From Propionibacterium australiense (GTDB lineage Bacteria; Actinomycetota; Actinomycetes; Propionibacteriales; Propionibacteriaceae), in the NCBI RefSeq assembly GCF_003666605.1, contig NZ_RCIV01000005.1, positions 1-64,000 of the forward strand: a DNA stretch of 64,000 nucleotides, written 5' to 3'. Both the position numbers and the translations under genes were made by a program. The stretch's first letter is position 1. Each line of letters opens with the position of its first letter. Below, piece after piece: positions 35,931 through 44,528 of this stretch. The notes under the pieces are model-generated. The model saw nothing but the letters and a program-made list of their open reading frames with translations. It made no database searches and was not told the DNA's origin.

Positions 35931-36953
35931 ATGAGGGCAGTCGAGTACCAGGGAAACAGGACCTTCACGGTGGTGGACCGCGCGGCAGTCGATCCGGGGC
36001 CGCACGACGTCCGGATCGCCGTGTCCTATGTGGGGCTGTGTGGAACGGACCTGCACGTCTACCTCGGCGACGCGGACGCGCGGGTCGGCGTCCCCGCCGT
36101 CATCGGCCACGAGATGAGCGGCTACGTCGAGAGGACGGGGGCCGAGGTGATCGGCCTCGAGCCGGGTCGGCTCGTCACGGTCATGCCCACGCGCTACTGC
36201 GGCCAGTGCGCCGCCTGCGTGCGGGGCCACTCCAATGTCTGCTACGCCATGGACTTCATCGGCATGGACTCCCCCGGTGCCCTCCAGGAGCTGTGGACGG
36301 TGCCCGAACATCTCGTCGTCCCGGTGCAGTCCTCGGTGGGCGCGCGGCGCGCGGCACTCCTGGAGCCCCTGACCGTCGCCGTCCATGACGTCCGCCGCGC
36401 ACGCCTGGCGGCGGGGGAGCGCGCCCTGGTCGTCGGCGGCGGGCCGATCGGGCTGCTCATCGCCATGGTCGCCGCCCGGGCTGGCGCCGAGGTGCTGCTG
36501 AGCGAGCCCTCGAAGCAGCGCCGCGCCGCAGCCGATCTGCTCGGCATCGCGACGATCGACGCGAGCACCCCGGACGCCGCCACCCGGATCGAGGACTTCA
36601 CGCAGGGCGCCGGGGCCGACGTGGCCTTCGAGGCCTCGGGTTCTGCCGCAGGAGTGGGATCCGCCGTCGCCGCCATGGCCGCACACGGCCGGCTCGTCCA
36701 GGTCGCCATACATGCGCAAGCTCGTGAGATCGACCTGCACAGGTTCTTCTGGCGCGAGATCGAGATGTACGGCGCACGGCTCTACACCCGCGAGGACATG
36801 GACCGTGCCGCCGAACTCCTCGCCGCGGGCCAGATCCCCGTCGAGTCGCTGATCACGGACGTCGTCGCAATGGCGGAGACGCAGAACGCCTTCGCCCGGC
36901 TGGCTCAGGGCGGCGCGATGAAGCTGCTCGTCGACATCAACGCGGAAGGATGA
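35931..36953 (+). CDS. zinc-dependent medium-chain dehydrogenase (sugar/polyol type)
   Basis: The 340-residue enzyme has the catalytic zinc site (VGLCGTDLHVY with Cys, IGHEMSG with His-Glu), the structural zinc cysteines in YCGQCAACVRGHSNVC and the NAD loop VVGGGPIGLL. Idonate, sorbitol and threonine dehydrogenases look like this. In this cluster it may oxidise L-fucose or a pathway intermediate; substrate is inferred. GAAGGAGCGGG precedes ATG 35931. It overlaps the following SDR gene by ATGA and is preceded by site A. Confidence 0.85.
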   Translation: MRAVEYQGNRTFTVVDRAAVDPGPHDVRIAVSYVGLCGTDLHVYLGDADARVGVPAVIGHEMSGYVERTGAEVIGLEPGRLVTVMPTRYCGQCAACVRGHSNVCYAMDFIGMDSPGALQELWTVPEHLVVPVQSSVGARRAALLEPLTVAVHDVRRARLAAGERALVVGGGPIGLLIAMVAARAGAEVLLSEPSKQRRAAADLLGIATIDASTPDAATRIEDFTQGAGADVAFEASGSAAGVGSAVAAMAAHGRLVQVAIHAQAREIDLHRFFWREIEMYGARLYTREDMDRAAELLAAGQIPVESLITDVVAMAETQNAFARLAQGGAMKLLVDINAEG

Positions 36954-37720
36954 ACCACATGAGTGCTCTATTCGATCTCACCGGACTCACCGCCGTCGTC
37001 ACCGGGGCGCGCCGCGGGATCGGTCTCGGTTATGCGACGGCCCTGGCCGAGGCGGGCGCCGACATCATCGCGGTCTCGGCGCGACAGGAGGCCAGCGGCT
37101 CGGCGGTGGAGAGGGCCGTCACCGGATTCGGGCGCCGCTGCACCTGCCTGCAGGCCGACTTCGCCGACCCGGCGGCGGTCAATGCCGTCGTGGAACGGAT
37201 CCTGGACACCGCTCAGGTGGACATCCTGTTCAACAACGCGGGCGTCATCTCGCGCTTCCCGGCGGTCGAGTACTCCGACGCGGAGTTCGCCCGCCTCCTC
37301 CAGGTCAACCTCGGCTCCGCGTTCACGCTGGCCCGTGAGCTCGGCAGGGGCATGCTCGACCGCGGATGGGGCAAGATCGTGTTCACCGCCTCGCTCCTGA
37401 GTTACCAGGGCGGCGTGTTCGTCCCCGCCTACACCGCCTCGAAGCACGGCGTGGCGGGGCTGACCCAGGCCCTCGCCAACGAGTGGGCCGGCCGCGGCGT
37501 CAATGTCAATGCGATCGTGCCCGGGTACATCGCCACCGACAACACCCGGGCCCTGCGCGACGACCCGGAACGCTCGGCCTCGATCCTCGAGCGCATCCCG
37601 GCCGGCAGATGGGGAAGGCCCTCTGATCTGGGCGGCGCCGCCGTTTTCCTGGCCTCGCACGCCTCGGACTACGTCAACGGCATCGCCCTGCCCGTCGACG
37701 GCGGCTGGCTCGGACGGTGA
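36950..37720 (+). CDS. SDR-family dehydrogenase, probable 2-keto-3-deoxy-L-fuconate dehydrogenase
   Basis: The 256-residue enzyme has TGARRGIG for NAD binding, NNAGV, the catalytic Tyr-Lys pair in PAYTASKHGVAG and a PGYIATDNTRAL loop. Such SDRs include KduD and the dehydrogenases that oxidise 2-keto-3-deoxy sugar acids. With an L-fuconate dehydratase in the same regulon, oxidation of 2-keto-3-deoxy-L-fuconate is the best guess. ATG 36950 overlaps the stop of the zinc dehydrogenase; ATG 36959 is an alternative. Confidence 0.8.
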   Translation: MNHMSALFDLTGLTAVVTGARRGIGLGYATALAEAGADIIAVSARQEASGSAVERAVTGFGRRCTCLQADFADPAAVNAVVERILDTAQVDILFNNAGVISRFPAVEYSDAEFARLLQVNLGSAFTLARELGRGMLDRGWGKIVFTASLLSYQGGVFVPAYTASKHGVAGLTQALANEWAGRGVNVNAIVPGYIATDNTRALRDDPERSASILERIPAGRWGRPSDLGGAAVFLASHASDYVNGIALPVDGGWLGR

Positions 37721-37810
37721 ACTCGCCCATCGCGGAGCCATGATGCGCTGCGGGAACGGCCGGCCACGATCACGTGTTCCGGCCTCACGGTGAACGACGC
37801 CCCTCATCCA

Positions 37811-37848
37811 GTTCATCTGACAATACAAATTATTTCTTTAACCAAAAC
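37811..37848. promoter_or_regulatory. paired operator-like sites, probable IclR targets (site B)
   Basis: GTTCATCTGACAATAC (37811-37826) and TTTCTTTAACCAAAAC (37833-37848), centres 22 bp apart, weaker than sites A and C but sharing TTCTTT and AAAACATCA with site A. They lie 73 bp ahead of the MFS gene. Confidence 0.45.
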
Positions 37849-37921
37849 ATCAGCGGCACGATGGGGTGCCGCCACCGCGAGGCCGTTCGCGGGCCGATCA
37901 CGGAAGAAATGAGGGACTGCC

Positions 37922-39256
37922 ATGGCAGAGGACTCCGCTCGCCCGGTTCAGACGGTGAGTACGCGGTCATGGAAGATCACTGCGCACCCGGTGTCATGGA
38001 TGCTGCTGGGGTGCACGACACTCGCCATCTTGATGACGTCGATCGACGCCACGATCCTGGCCTCGGTGCTTCCCTTCGTGAAGGTGCACTTCGGGCTGGA
38101 CGACGCCGGCGCCGGCCTCATCAACTCCCTGTTCTTCATCGGGACGGTCGCCGGGGCGTTCTTCTTCGGCTGGTTGTCCGACGTCGTCGGCAACGGCTAC
38201 CGGCGATCCTGGGTGTGGATCATCGCCATGAGCCTGTCCGTGATCGGCGGCGTCGGGACCTTCGCCTTCGCCTCGAGCTGGGTCGCGTTCCAGATCATGC
38301 GGGTCGTCATGGGCGTCAGCCGGGGCGGCAGCGAACCGACGAATGTCGCGATTGTCGGCGAGTGGTGGCAGAAGGAGAACCGCGGATTCGCCGTGGGAAC
38401 GCACCACATCGGATTCCCCCTCGGTCAATTCGTGGGACCCGCCATCATCGCGTTCTTCGCGACGCAGGAGGACTGGGGCAAGGCGTTCCTCGTCATCCCG
38501 CTGATCGGCGTGCCCATCATGATCGGCCAGGCGATCCTGGGCACCAGGAGGAACCAGATCCGTGTCACCGACTGGATCGTGGCGCACGGCATGACCCCGC
38601 CCCTGGATGTCAACGACGACGGGAAGATGCACCGCAAGGCCTTCGTGATCCTCCGCGACGCGATCAAGGTGCCGAACATCGTCCGCGCCATCTTCGTCAA
38701 CTTCGGTTTCCTGTGGTGCGAGCTGGGACTCACCACCTTTCTCGTCATCTTCCTCACCGAGCGTACGGACATGTCGTCCGCGCAGGCGATCGTCGCCTCG
38801 GGCGCCTCGGGGCTGACCGGATGGTTCGGCCAGATGCTGTGGGGCACCGTCTCCGATCACATCGGCCGCAAGAAGGTACTGGTCATCCTGGGTCTTGGCT
38901 GGATCGCCTGCGTGATCCCGCTGTTCCTCGTGACGACCGCCTGGCAGACCTGGACGGCCCTGCTCATCTGGGGGTTGTTCCGCAACGCGCCCTTCCCCGT
39001 CCTCTACTCGGTCGTCCTCGACTCCGCCCCCGGGCAGGCGGGCTCTGCCATGGGTCTCATCATCGGCCTCACCACTGGGCTGGGCGGGGCCGTCACCTCT
39101 GCCGTCACCGGAATCGTTCTGCAGAACTTCGGCTGGGGCTGGACCTTCGCCAGCCTGCTCGCCGGCGTCGTCGTGGCGATCATCGCCATCTGCACCCTCC
39201 AGGAGACCGTCGTGACCAGGAGTGACCCGTCCGGCCAGGCGACGGCGCCGGTCTGA
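37922..39256 (+). CDS. MFS transporter (sugar-acid/aromatic-acid type)
   Basis: A 444-residue protein with twelve membrane segments. The N-terminal motif region has SIDATILASVLPFVK and loop 2-3 GWLSDVVGNGYRRS; a long central cytoplasmic loop (about 195-240) contains DVNDDGKMHRKAF. Its place in the cluster and operator site B suggest uptake of the sugar or sugar acid. GAGGGACTGCC precedes ATG 37922. It is followed after 20 bp by the lactonase gene. Confidence 0.85.
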   Translation: MAEDSARPVQTVSTRSWKITAHPVSWMLLGCTTLAILMTSIDATILASVLPFVKVHFGLDDAGAGLINSLFFIGTVAGAFFFGWLSDVVGNGYRRSWVWIIAMSLSVIGGVGTFAFASSWVAFQIMRVVMGVSRGGSEPTNVAIVGEWWQKENRGFAVGTHHIGFPLGQFVGPAIIAFFATQEDWGKAFLVIPLIGVPIMIGQAILGTRRNQIRVTDWIVAHGMTPPLDVNDDGKMHRKAFVILRDAIKVPNIVRAIFVNFGFLWCELGLTTFLVIFLTERTDMSSAQAIVASGASGLTGWFGQMLWGTVSDHIGRKKVLVILGLGWIACVIPLFLVTTAWQTWTALLIWGLFRNAPFPVLYSVVLDSAPGQAGSAMGLIIGLTTGLGGAVTSAVTGIVLQNFGWGWTFASLLAGVVVAIIAICTLQETVVTRSDPSGQATAPV

Positions 39257-39276
39257 GCGAGAGGAGGAAGACGGCG

Positions 39277-40188
39277 ATGAACACAACGGATGGATGGGGC
39301 CGGGCGCGCCGGCACGAGCCCGACTACGAGTTCCTTGACGTGCCCAGGGGGACGCTGACCGAGGGGCCGGTGTGGATGCCCGAGATCGGGGAGCTGATGT
39401 GGGTGGACATCGTGGAGAAAGCGGTGCACCGGGCCCGGCTGGACGGCGCCGGCCTGCGGACCTGGCGGATGCCCGGCGAGGTCGGGTTCGCCGTGCCCTC
39501 CGACGATGGCAATGCGATCGTCGGACAGCCCGACGGCATTCACTACCTGGAACTGGCCACGGGACGATCCCGGCTCCTGGCCGGGCTACCCGAGGTCGAT
39601 CCGCGGATCCGCGTCAACGACGGGAAATGCGACAGCTCGGGAAGGGTCTGGTTCGGGACCATGCACCGGCAGGAGACCGAACCGCTCGGCGCGGTGTTCA
39701 AGCTGACGCCCGATGGTGTGCACCCCGTGCTCCGGGGGATCTGCACGGGCAACGGAATGGGGTGGAGCCCCGACGGCTCTCGCCTCTACTACACCGACTC
39801 CGGCGTCCCCCGATGCCTCTACGCGGCCGACTTCGACATCGAGACCGGGGCGGTCTCCAATGGTGAGCCGTTCCTGCCGGGCGAGTACCCGGGCAATCCC
39901 GATGGCATGTGCGTCGATGCCGAGGGCTCCCTCTGGTGTGCGCGCTGGCAGGGTTCGGCCGTCATCAGGATCAGCCCCCGGGCGGTGGTGACCGACGTCT
40001 ACCACACCCCCATGTTCAGGCCGACGAGCTGCTGCTTCGCCGGTCCCGGGCTGGACGAGCTCATCATCACGTCAGCAGACTGGGGAGAGGACTCGGGGCA
40101 CCAGGCGGGACGGCTCATGCGGTTCCGGCCCGGGGTCTGTGGCCGCCCCGAGGCGCCTGCCCGCATGGCCCTGGTACCGGCGCTCTGA
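39277..40188 (+). CDS. SMP-30/gluconolactonase-family lactonase, probable L-fuconolactonase
   Basis: The 303-residue beta-propeller has the metal-site signatures of the family: TEGPVWMPE (Glu), RVNDGKCDSSGRVWFGTM (Asn/Asp), GNGMGWSPDGSRLYYTD and NPDGMCVDAEGSLWCA (Asp). It hydrolyses sugar lactones; in this regulon L-fuconolactone is the likely substrate. AGAGGAGGAAGACGGCG precedes ATG 39277. It is in an operon with the MFS gene and converges on the IclR gene. Confidence 0.85.
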   Translation: MNTTDGWGRARRHEPDYEFLDVPRGTLTEGPVWMPEIGELMWVDIVEKAVHRARLDGAGLRTWRMPGEVGFAVPSDDGNAIVGQPDGIHYLELATGRSRLLAGLPEVDPRIRVNDGKCDSSGRVWFGTMHRQETEPLGAVFKLTPDGVHPVLRGICTGNGMGWSPDGSRLYYTDSGVPRCLYAADFDIETGAVSNGEPFLPGEYPGNPDGMCVDAEGSLWCARWQGSAVIRISPRAVVTDVYHTPMFRPTSCCFAGPGLDELIITSADWGEDSGHQAGRLMRFRPGVCGRPEAPARMALVPAL

Positions 40189-40272
40189 GCGGTGCCGGGC
40201 AGGGCTCCCGGTTGGGTCGAGCCAGTCGTGGTGTCGCGACGGGGATCGAAGGGCGTCTCGTCGGATGCCCAG

Positions 40273-40366
40273 GGGCTCTCCCCACCCGGGCGGGCCGTGT
40301 TACATCGTGGGGCGCATCGCCGCGGTGACCGCCGGGCTCTCCCCGCCCGCCCGGGCGGGCCGTGTT
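40273..40366. repeat. two direct repeats in the lactonase/IclR convergent gap
   Basis: GGGCTCTCCCC followed by a CCC..GGGCGGGCCGTGTT block occurs at 40273-40301 and 40334-40366. The second copy contains the self-complementary CCCGCCCGGGCGGG and may act as a terminator for the convergent genes. Confidence 0.4.
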
Positions 40367-40404
40367 CTGATGACCCGGCAGGATCCGCCCGGCCGGGTCC
40401 GGTG

Positions 40405-41196
40405 TCAGGTCGTGGCCCGGTCGCCCGCGCCGTGGCGCGGCGCCATGAGGGAGAGTCCCTCGGGCAGGAGCGGCGCGGCGATTGCGCGTGCCGTCCGGGC
40501 GAGCTCGTGGGCTCGCTCGGGCGTCATGTTCTCGGCGAGGGTCGTGATGGAGATCGCCCCGACCACGGTCTTGGACCGCAGGAGGGCCAGCCCGACGCAC
40601 GCGACACCGGGCTGACGCTCGCCCCACTCGGTGGCGTAGCCCAGCTCTCTCGCAGCGTGCACGGCCTCGGTGAGCCGGTCGAGCCCCGCGTCCTTCTCGG
40701 GCAGCTGGCCGATGTAGGCGCTGAGATGCTCGTCAATGGTGTTCTGGGCGGCGAGGACCGCTCGGCCCAGGGAACTGGTGGCCATCGGGATGAGCTGGCC
40801 GACCGCAGACCACACCCGGATCGTGTGTTCCTGCTCGACCTTGTCGATGTAGAGCATCCCGCCGTCCATGGGGACGCCCAGATGAACCAGCTCGTCCACC
40901 TCGTGCGAGATGGCCACGAGGATCGGATGCAGGGCCCTGGCCAGGTTGTCGGGGCCCATAGCCTTCTCGGCCAGGAGAAAGGCGGCAGGGCCGAGCGCAT
41001 AGTTCCCGCTGGCCAGGTCCTGGGTGGCGAACCCTCTGCCGCGCAGGGTCGAGAGGGCCCGGTAGGCGGTCGACTTGTTGACCCCGGAGCTCTCGGCCAG
41101 TTTCGTCAGCGTCGTGCCGGAGGGGCCGGCCTCGCCGAGTGCCATGAGGACGGCCAAGGCGCGGTCCACTGCTTCCACCCTGGGTGTGTCGCTCAC
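40405..41196 (-). CDS. IclR-family regulator of the sugar-acid cluster
   Basis: The 263-residue product has an IclR winged helix (VEAVDRALAVLMALGEAG, then LTKLAESSGVNKSTAYRAL) and the C-terminal effector domain (VPMDGGMLYIDKVEQEHTIR, LGRAVLA, GVACVGLALL). Family members bind paired palindromes as dimers of dimers. GTG 41196 with AAGGGAG 5 nt upstream is the start; the ATG at 41226 is an alternative. It is divergent from the dehydratase gene, whose promoter has paired sites (site C), and the same pattern occurs at two other cluster promoters. Confidence 0.88.
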   Translation of the reverse strand: MSDTPRVEAVDRALAVLMALGEAGPSGTTLTKLAESSGVNKSTAYRALSTLRGRGFATQDLASGNYALGPAAFLLAEKAMGPDNLARALHPILVAISHEVDELVHLGVPMDGGMLYIDKVEQEHTIRVWSAVGQLIPMATSSLGRAVLAAQNTIDEHLSAYIGQLPEKDAGLDRLTEAVHAARELGYATEWGERQPGVACVGLALLRSKTVVGAISITTLAENMTPERAHELARTARAIAAPLLPEGLSLMAPRHGAGDRATT

Positions 41197-41319
41197 CTGT
41201 GCTCCCTTGCTCCTCGGTGCAGTCACTCGGATACTACTCGGCCTGGTTCAGCGGGCCTGGCCGGCTGTCGTTCCCGGCGCTGATCCGCGGGGGCGAGGGG
41301 CTTGCCTTCACAGTGACAA

Positions 41320-41358
41320 GTTTTATACAGTAAAACATACTGGTTCACTTAATGAAAC
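41320..41358. promoter_or_regulatory. paired operator-like sites, probable IclR targets (site C)
   Basis: GTTTTA-TACAG-TAAAAC (41320-41336, perfect arms) and GTTCACTTAATGAAAC (41343-41358), centres about 22.5 bp apart, in an AT-rich patch between the divergent IclR and dehydratase genes. Confidence 0.6.
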
Positions 41359-41475
41359 ATTGACGATGATGTTGCCTGCCCGGTCGAACCAGGCCCGCTC
41401 CGCATCGATGGGAGCGCATGTCTGCTCCGCGCGGAACGGAAACGCCGCGGCGACGAGTCCGAGGAGGACGGTCAC

Positions 41476-42849
41476 ATGACGAAGATCACCGACTACGACG
41501 TGTACGACCTCAGGTTCCCGACGTCGGTCAATGCGGACGGCTCGGACGCGATGAACAAGGACGGCGACCACTCCGCCGCCTACCTGAGGCTCCGAACCGA
41601 TGCCCCGGGCTTAGAGGGGCACGGCTTCACGTTCACGATCGGTCGCGGCACGGACGTGTGCGTGCAGGCCATCCGGGACCGGGTGCAGCCCCTGCTGGGC
41701 ATGGGGCTGGACGAGGTCATCGGCGACCTCGGCGCAACGTACCGGCTGCTGGCATCGGACACCCAGCTGCGCTGGATCGGCCCCGACAAGGGCGTCATCC
41801 ACCTGGCGCAGGCAGCAGTGATGAACGCGGTGTGGGACCTGGCGGCGAAGGCGGCGGGCAAGCCGGTGTGGCGGTTCGTGACGGACATGAGCAGTGAGGA
41901 GATCGTCCGCGCCGCCGACATGTCGTACCTGGCCGATGAGATCACCCCCGAGGAGGCGACCGTCTTCCTCAAGGCGCAGGAGCCGCAACGGGCCGAACGG
42001 ATCGCACATCTGGAGGAGCACGGCTACCCCTGCTACTCAACCGCGGCCGGATGGCTCGGCTACTCGGACGAGAAGATGCGCCGTCTGATCCGCAAGGAAC
42101 TCGACGATGGGAACCGCAACATCAAACTCAAGGTCGGCGAGCGGCTCGAGGACGACGTTCGCCGCTGCGGCATCGCCCGCAAGATGATCGGTCCTGAGGG
42201 CAGGCTCATGCTCGATGCCAATCAGGTGTGGGACGTGCCCACGGCCATCGAGTGGATGGGAGAGCTGGCTCGATTCGATCCCTACTGGATCGAGGAGCCC
42301 ACCCATCCCGACGACGTTCTCGGCCACGCCCGCATCCGCAAGCAGATCGCCCCGGTCAAGGTGGCCACCGGTGAGCACGGCATGAACCGCATCCTGCACA
42401 AACAGCTCATGCAGGCCGAGTCCTACGACTTCTGTCAGATCGACGCCTGCCGGTTGGCCAGCGTCAACGAGGTGCTGGCCGTCCTCATCATGGCGGCCCA
42501 CCGCGGCATCCCGGTGTGCCCGCACGCCGGCGGTGTGGGGCTGTGCGAACTGATCCAGCACCTGATCGTCATCGACTACGTGGCGATCTCGGGCCAGCTC
42601 GACGATCACTTCGCCGAGTACGTCGACCACCTGCACGAGCACTTCCTGGAGCCCTGCGAGGTCAGGGGCGGGGCCTATCGGCTGCCGACACTGCCCGGCT
42701 ACTCGTCAGCGATGAAGGAGCAGAGCATCAGCGACTACAGCTTCCCGAACGGCCACTACTGGGTGGACGAGCACCCGAAGGTGATCGCCGGGCTGGCCGG
42801 GGCCGGTCCCGAAGCCGCCGCACCGGCGTCCCGGGGAAGGGGCGAGTGA
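41476..42849 (+). CDS. fucD: L-fuconate dehydratase (enolase superfamily)
   Basis: The 457-residue enzyme follows the FucD/ENOSF1 pattern along its length: DVYDLRFPTSVNADGSDAM, LRWIGPDKGVIHLA, YSTAAGWLGYSDEK, EYVDHLHEHF. Active-site elements are present: KxK at 217/219, Asp247-Asn249 in MLDANQVWD, Glu273 in WIEEPTHPDD, Glu300 in ATGEHG and the general base His350 in VCPHAGGVGLCEL. It dehydrates L-fuconate to 2-keto-3-deoxy-L-fuconate. It is followed after 1 bp by an MFS gene and controlled through site C. Confidence 0.9.
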   Translation: MTKITDYDVYDLRFPTSVNADGSDAMNKDGDHSAAYLRLRTDAPGLEGHGFTFTIGRGTDVCVQAIRDRVQPLLGMGLDEVIGDLGATYRLLASDTQLRWIGPDKGVIHLAQAAVMNAVWDLAAKAAGKPVWRFVTDMSSEEIVRAADMSYLADEITPEEATVFLKAQEPQRAERIAHLEEHGYPCYSTAAGWLGYSDEKMRRLIRKELDDGNRNIKLKVGERLEDDVRRCGIARKMIGPEGRLMLDANQVWDVPTAIEWMGELARFDPYWIEEPTHPDDVLGHARIRKQIAPVKVATGEHGMNRILHKQLMQAESYDFCQIDACRLASVNEVLAVLIMAAHRGIPVCPHAGGVGLCELIQHLIVIDYVAISGQLDDHFAEYVDHLHEHFLEPCEVRGGAYRLPTLPGYSSAMKEQSISDYSFPNGHYWVDEHPKVIAGLAGAGPEAAAPASRGRGE

Positions 42850-42850
42850 G

Positions 42851-44212
42851 ATGACCGAGACGAGATCGCCGGCTCCCGGCAGCGACGCCGTCCTCGAGCG
42901 CGCCGCCGCCAAGGGCGCGAGGAAGATCGTCCCCTTCCTCTGCCTGATGTTCGTCATCGCATTCCTCGACCGCACGAACATCGGTTTCGCCCGCAACGAG
43001 TTGCAGGCCGACACCGGGCTGAGCGACGCCGCGTACGCATTCGGTGCGGGTATCTTCTTCTTCGGTTACGCGCTGTGCGAGGTGCCGAGCAACATGGTGC
43101 TCTACAGGGTCGGGGCGCGCCGCTGGCTCGCCCGGATCATGGTCACCTGGGGCCTCGTGGCGGCGGCCATGATGTTCGCCCACACGGAGGGCATCTTCTA
43201 CCTCATCCGGTTCCTCCTCGGTGCGGCCGAGGCCGGGTTCTACCCCGGTGCGATCCTGTACATGACCTTCTGGTTCCCGACCCGGATGAGGGCGCGCATG
43301 AACGCGCTCTTCCAGTTCGGTGCGCCCCTGGCGTTCGTCATCGGGGGCCCGATCTCCGGCTGGCTGCTGAGCGTCTCGGAGGGCTGGTTCTGGTCCGGCT
43401 CGCGGGGCTGGCAGAACATGTTCCTCATCGAGGGCCTGGTGGCCTGCCTGGTCGGCGTCATCGCCTGGTTCTACCTTCCCGACGGGCCCCGGGACGCCAC
43501 GTGGCTGAGTGAGGAGGAGAAGCAGGCCCTGACCGTTGCGATCGACGCCGAGGACTCCGAGAAGCAGGAGCACGCCCAGCGCGGCATGTTCAGGGCGCTC
43601 GTGGACTGGCGCGTCATCTACTTCTGCTTCGTGTGCTTCACGATCCAGGTGCTCGGCTATGGCTACAACTTCTACATCCCCTCCCAGGTCGCGGCGCTGC
43701 TCGGCCGCAGTGTCGGGCTCGCCGTCGGTCTCGTCACGGCGGTGCCCGCGGTGTTCGCGGTCATCGGGCTCGCGGTGGTCCCGCGGTACGCCGAGCGCAT
43801 CGGCAAGCGCCGTCAGGTCGCCGTCACGATCTACGCGATGGGCGCGGTCGGTATCGCGCTCTCGGGAATCCTGAGCGGGAATCCGCTGCTGACCATCGCC
43901 GCGCTCTGCCTCGCGTACACCGGGCACATCGTCGTGCAGCCGCTCTTCTGGACGAACGTCTCGACCTATCTGACGTCCGGGGCGGCCGCATCGGGCATCG
44001 CCCTCATCGGTGCGCTCGGCAACCTCGGCGGTTTCGTGGGGCCGAACATCAGGGTGTGGGCTGAGACCACCTTCGGCTCGGGCAATGCGGGCCTGTACAT
44101 CCTGGCCGTCTTCGCCGGTGTCGGCACCATTCTCCTCGCGGCCACCCGCCTGTTCGGCATGGATCGCGACAAGGAGGTCATCCAGGCGCAGGAGGAGGCC
44201 AGCAGGGCCTGA
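42851..44212 (+). CDS. MFS transporter, anion:cation symporter (ACS) type
   Basis: The 453-residue protein has the ACS-family marks: FLCLMFVIAFLDRTNIGFA at segment 1, FFFGYALCEVPSNMVLYRVG, and RFLLGAAEAGFYPGAILYMT. ACS members import sugar acids such as galactonate or tartrate with protons. Starting one base after the dehydratase stop, it most likely imports L-fuconate or a related acid. A second, different MFS gene in the same regulon (37922) suggests two substrates or forms. Confidence 0.88.
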   Translation: MTETRSPAPGSDAVLERAAAKGARKIVPFLCLMFVIAFLDRTNIGFARNELQADTGLSDAAYAFGAGIFFFGYALCEVPSNMVLYRVGARRWLARIMVTWGLVAAAMMFAHTEGIFYLIRFLLGAAEAGFYPGAILYMTFWFPTRMRARMNALFQFGAPLAFVIGGPISGWLLSVSEGWFWSGSRGWQNMFLIEGLVACLVGVIAWFYLPDGPRDATWLSEEEKQALTVAIDAEDSEKQEHAQRGMFRALVDWRVIYFCFVCFTIQVLGYGYNFYIPSQVAALLGRSVGLAVGLVTAVPAVFAVIGLAVVPRYAERIGKRRQVAVTIYAMGAVGIALSGILSGNPLLTIAALCLAYTGHIVVQPLFWTNVSTYLTSGAAASGIALIGALGNLGGFVGPNIRVWAETTFGSGNAGLYILAVFAGVGTILLAATRLFGMDRDKEVIQAQEEASRA

Positions 44213-44528
44213 TCCCGTTTCCTGCAGGCACGAGCCGGGCAGCGGGTGAATTCGTGAACGTCGCCCGCAGCCCGAGCCGTGCGCAGGGCTGCCGTTTTTG
44301 CAGGGGCACCGGTGCTGGAGGAGACATCGGGGCAGTTGAAGTCCGAGGGCTGCCGCTTTGGACACCGGCCGCGGTCGTCGTGTATCCCGGCACGGCCTGA
44401 TGAAGCTGCCACATCGCGGGAACGGCTGGGCTCGTGCTGCGAGCGGCTTCGACGGTGCGCCGAGGGCTCGCAGCATTCCGGGGGCCGGCGGTGCGCCGTC
44501 GACGCCAGGACGAGCGGCGTCGACTTGA
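44213..44528. other. 316-bp gap between convergent MFS and LysR genes
   Basis: No ORF with protein character and no recognised RNA gene. Short complementary stretches (CTGCCGTTTTTGCAGG, 44290-44305) are too weak to call a terminator firmly. Confidence 0.35.

Noticed and set aside
40273-40366. CRISPR or tandem array in the lactonase/IclR gap
   Set aside because: Only two imperfect copies with one 32-bp interval and no CRISPR-type dyad; treated as simple repeats or a terminator.
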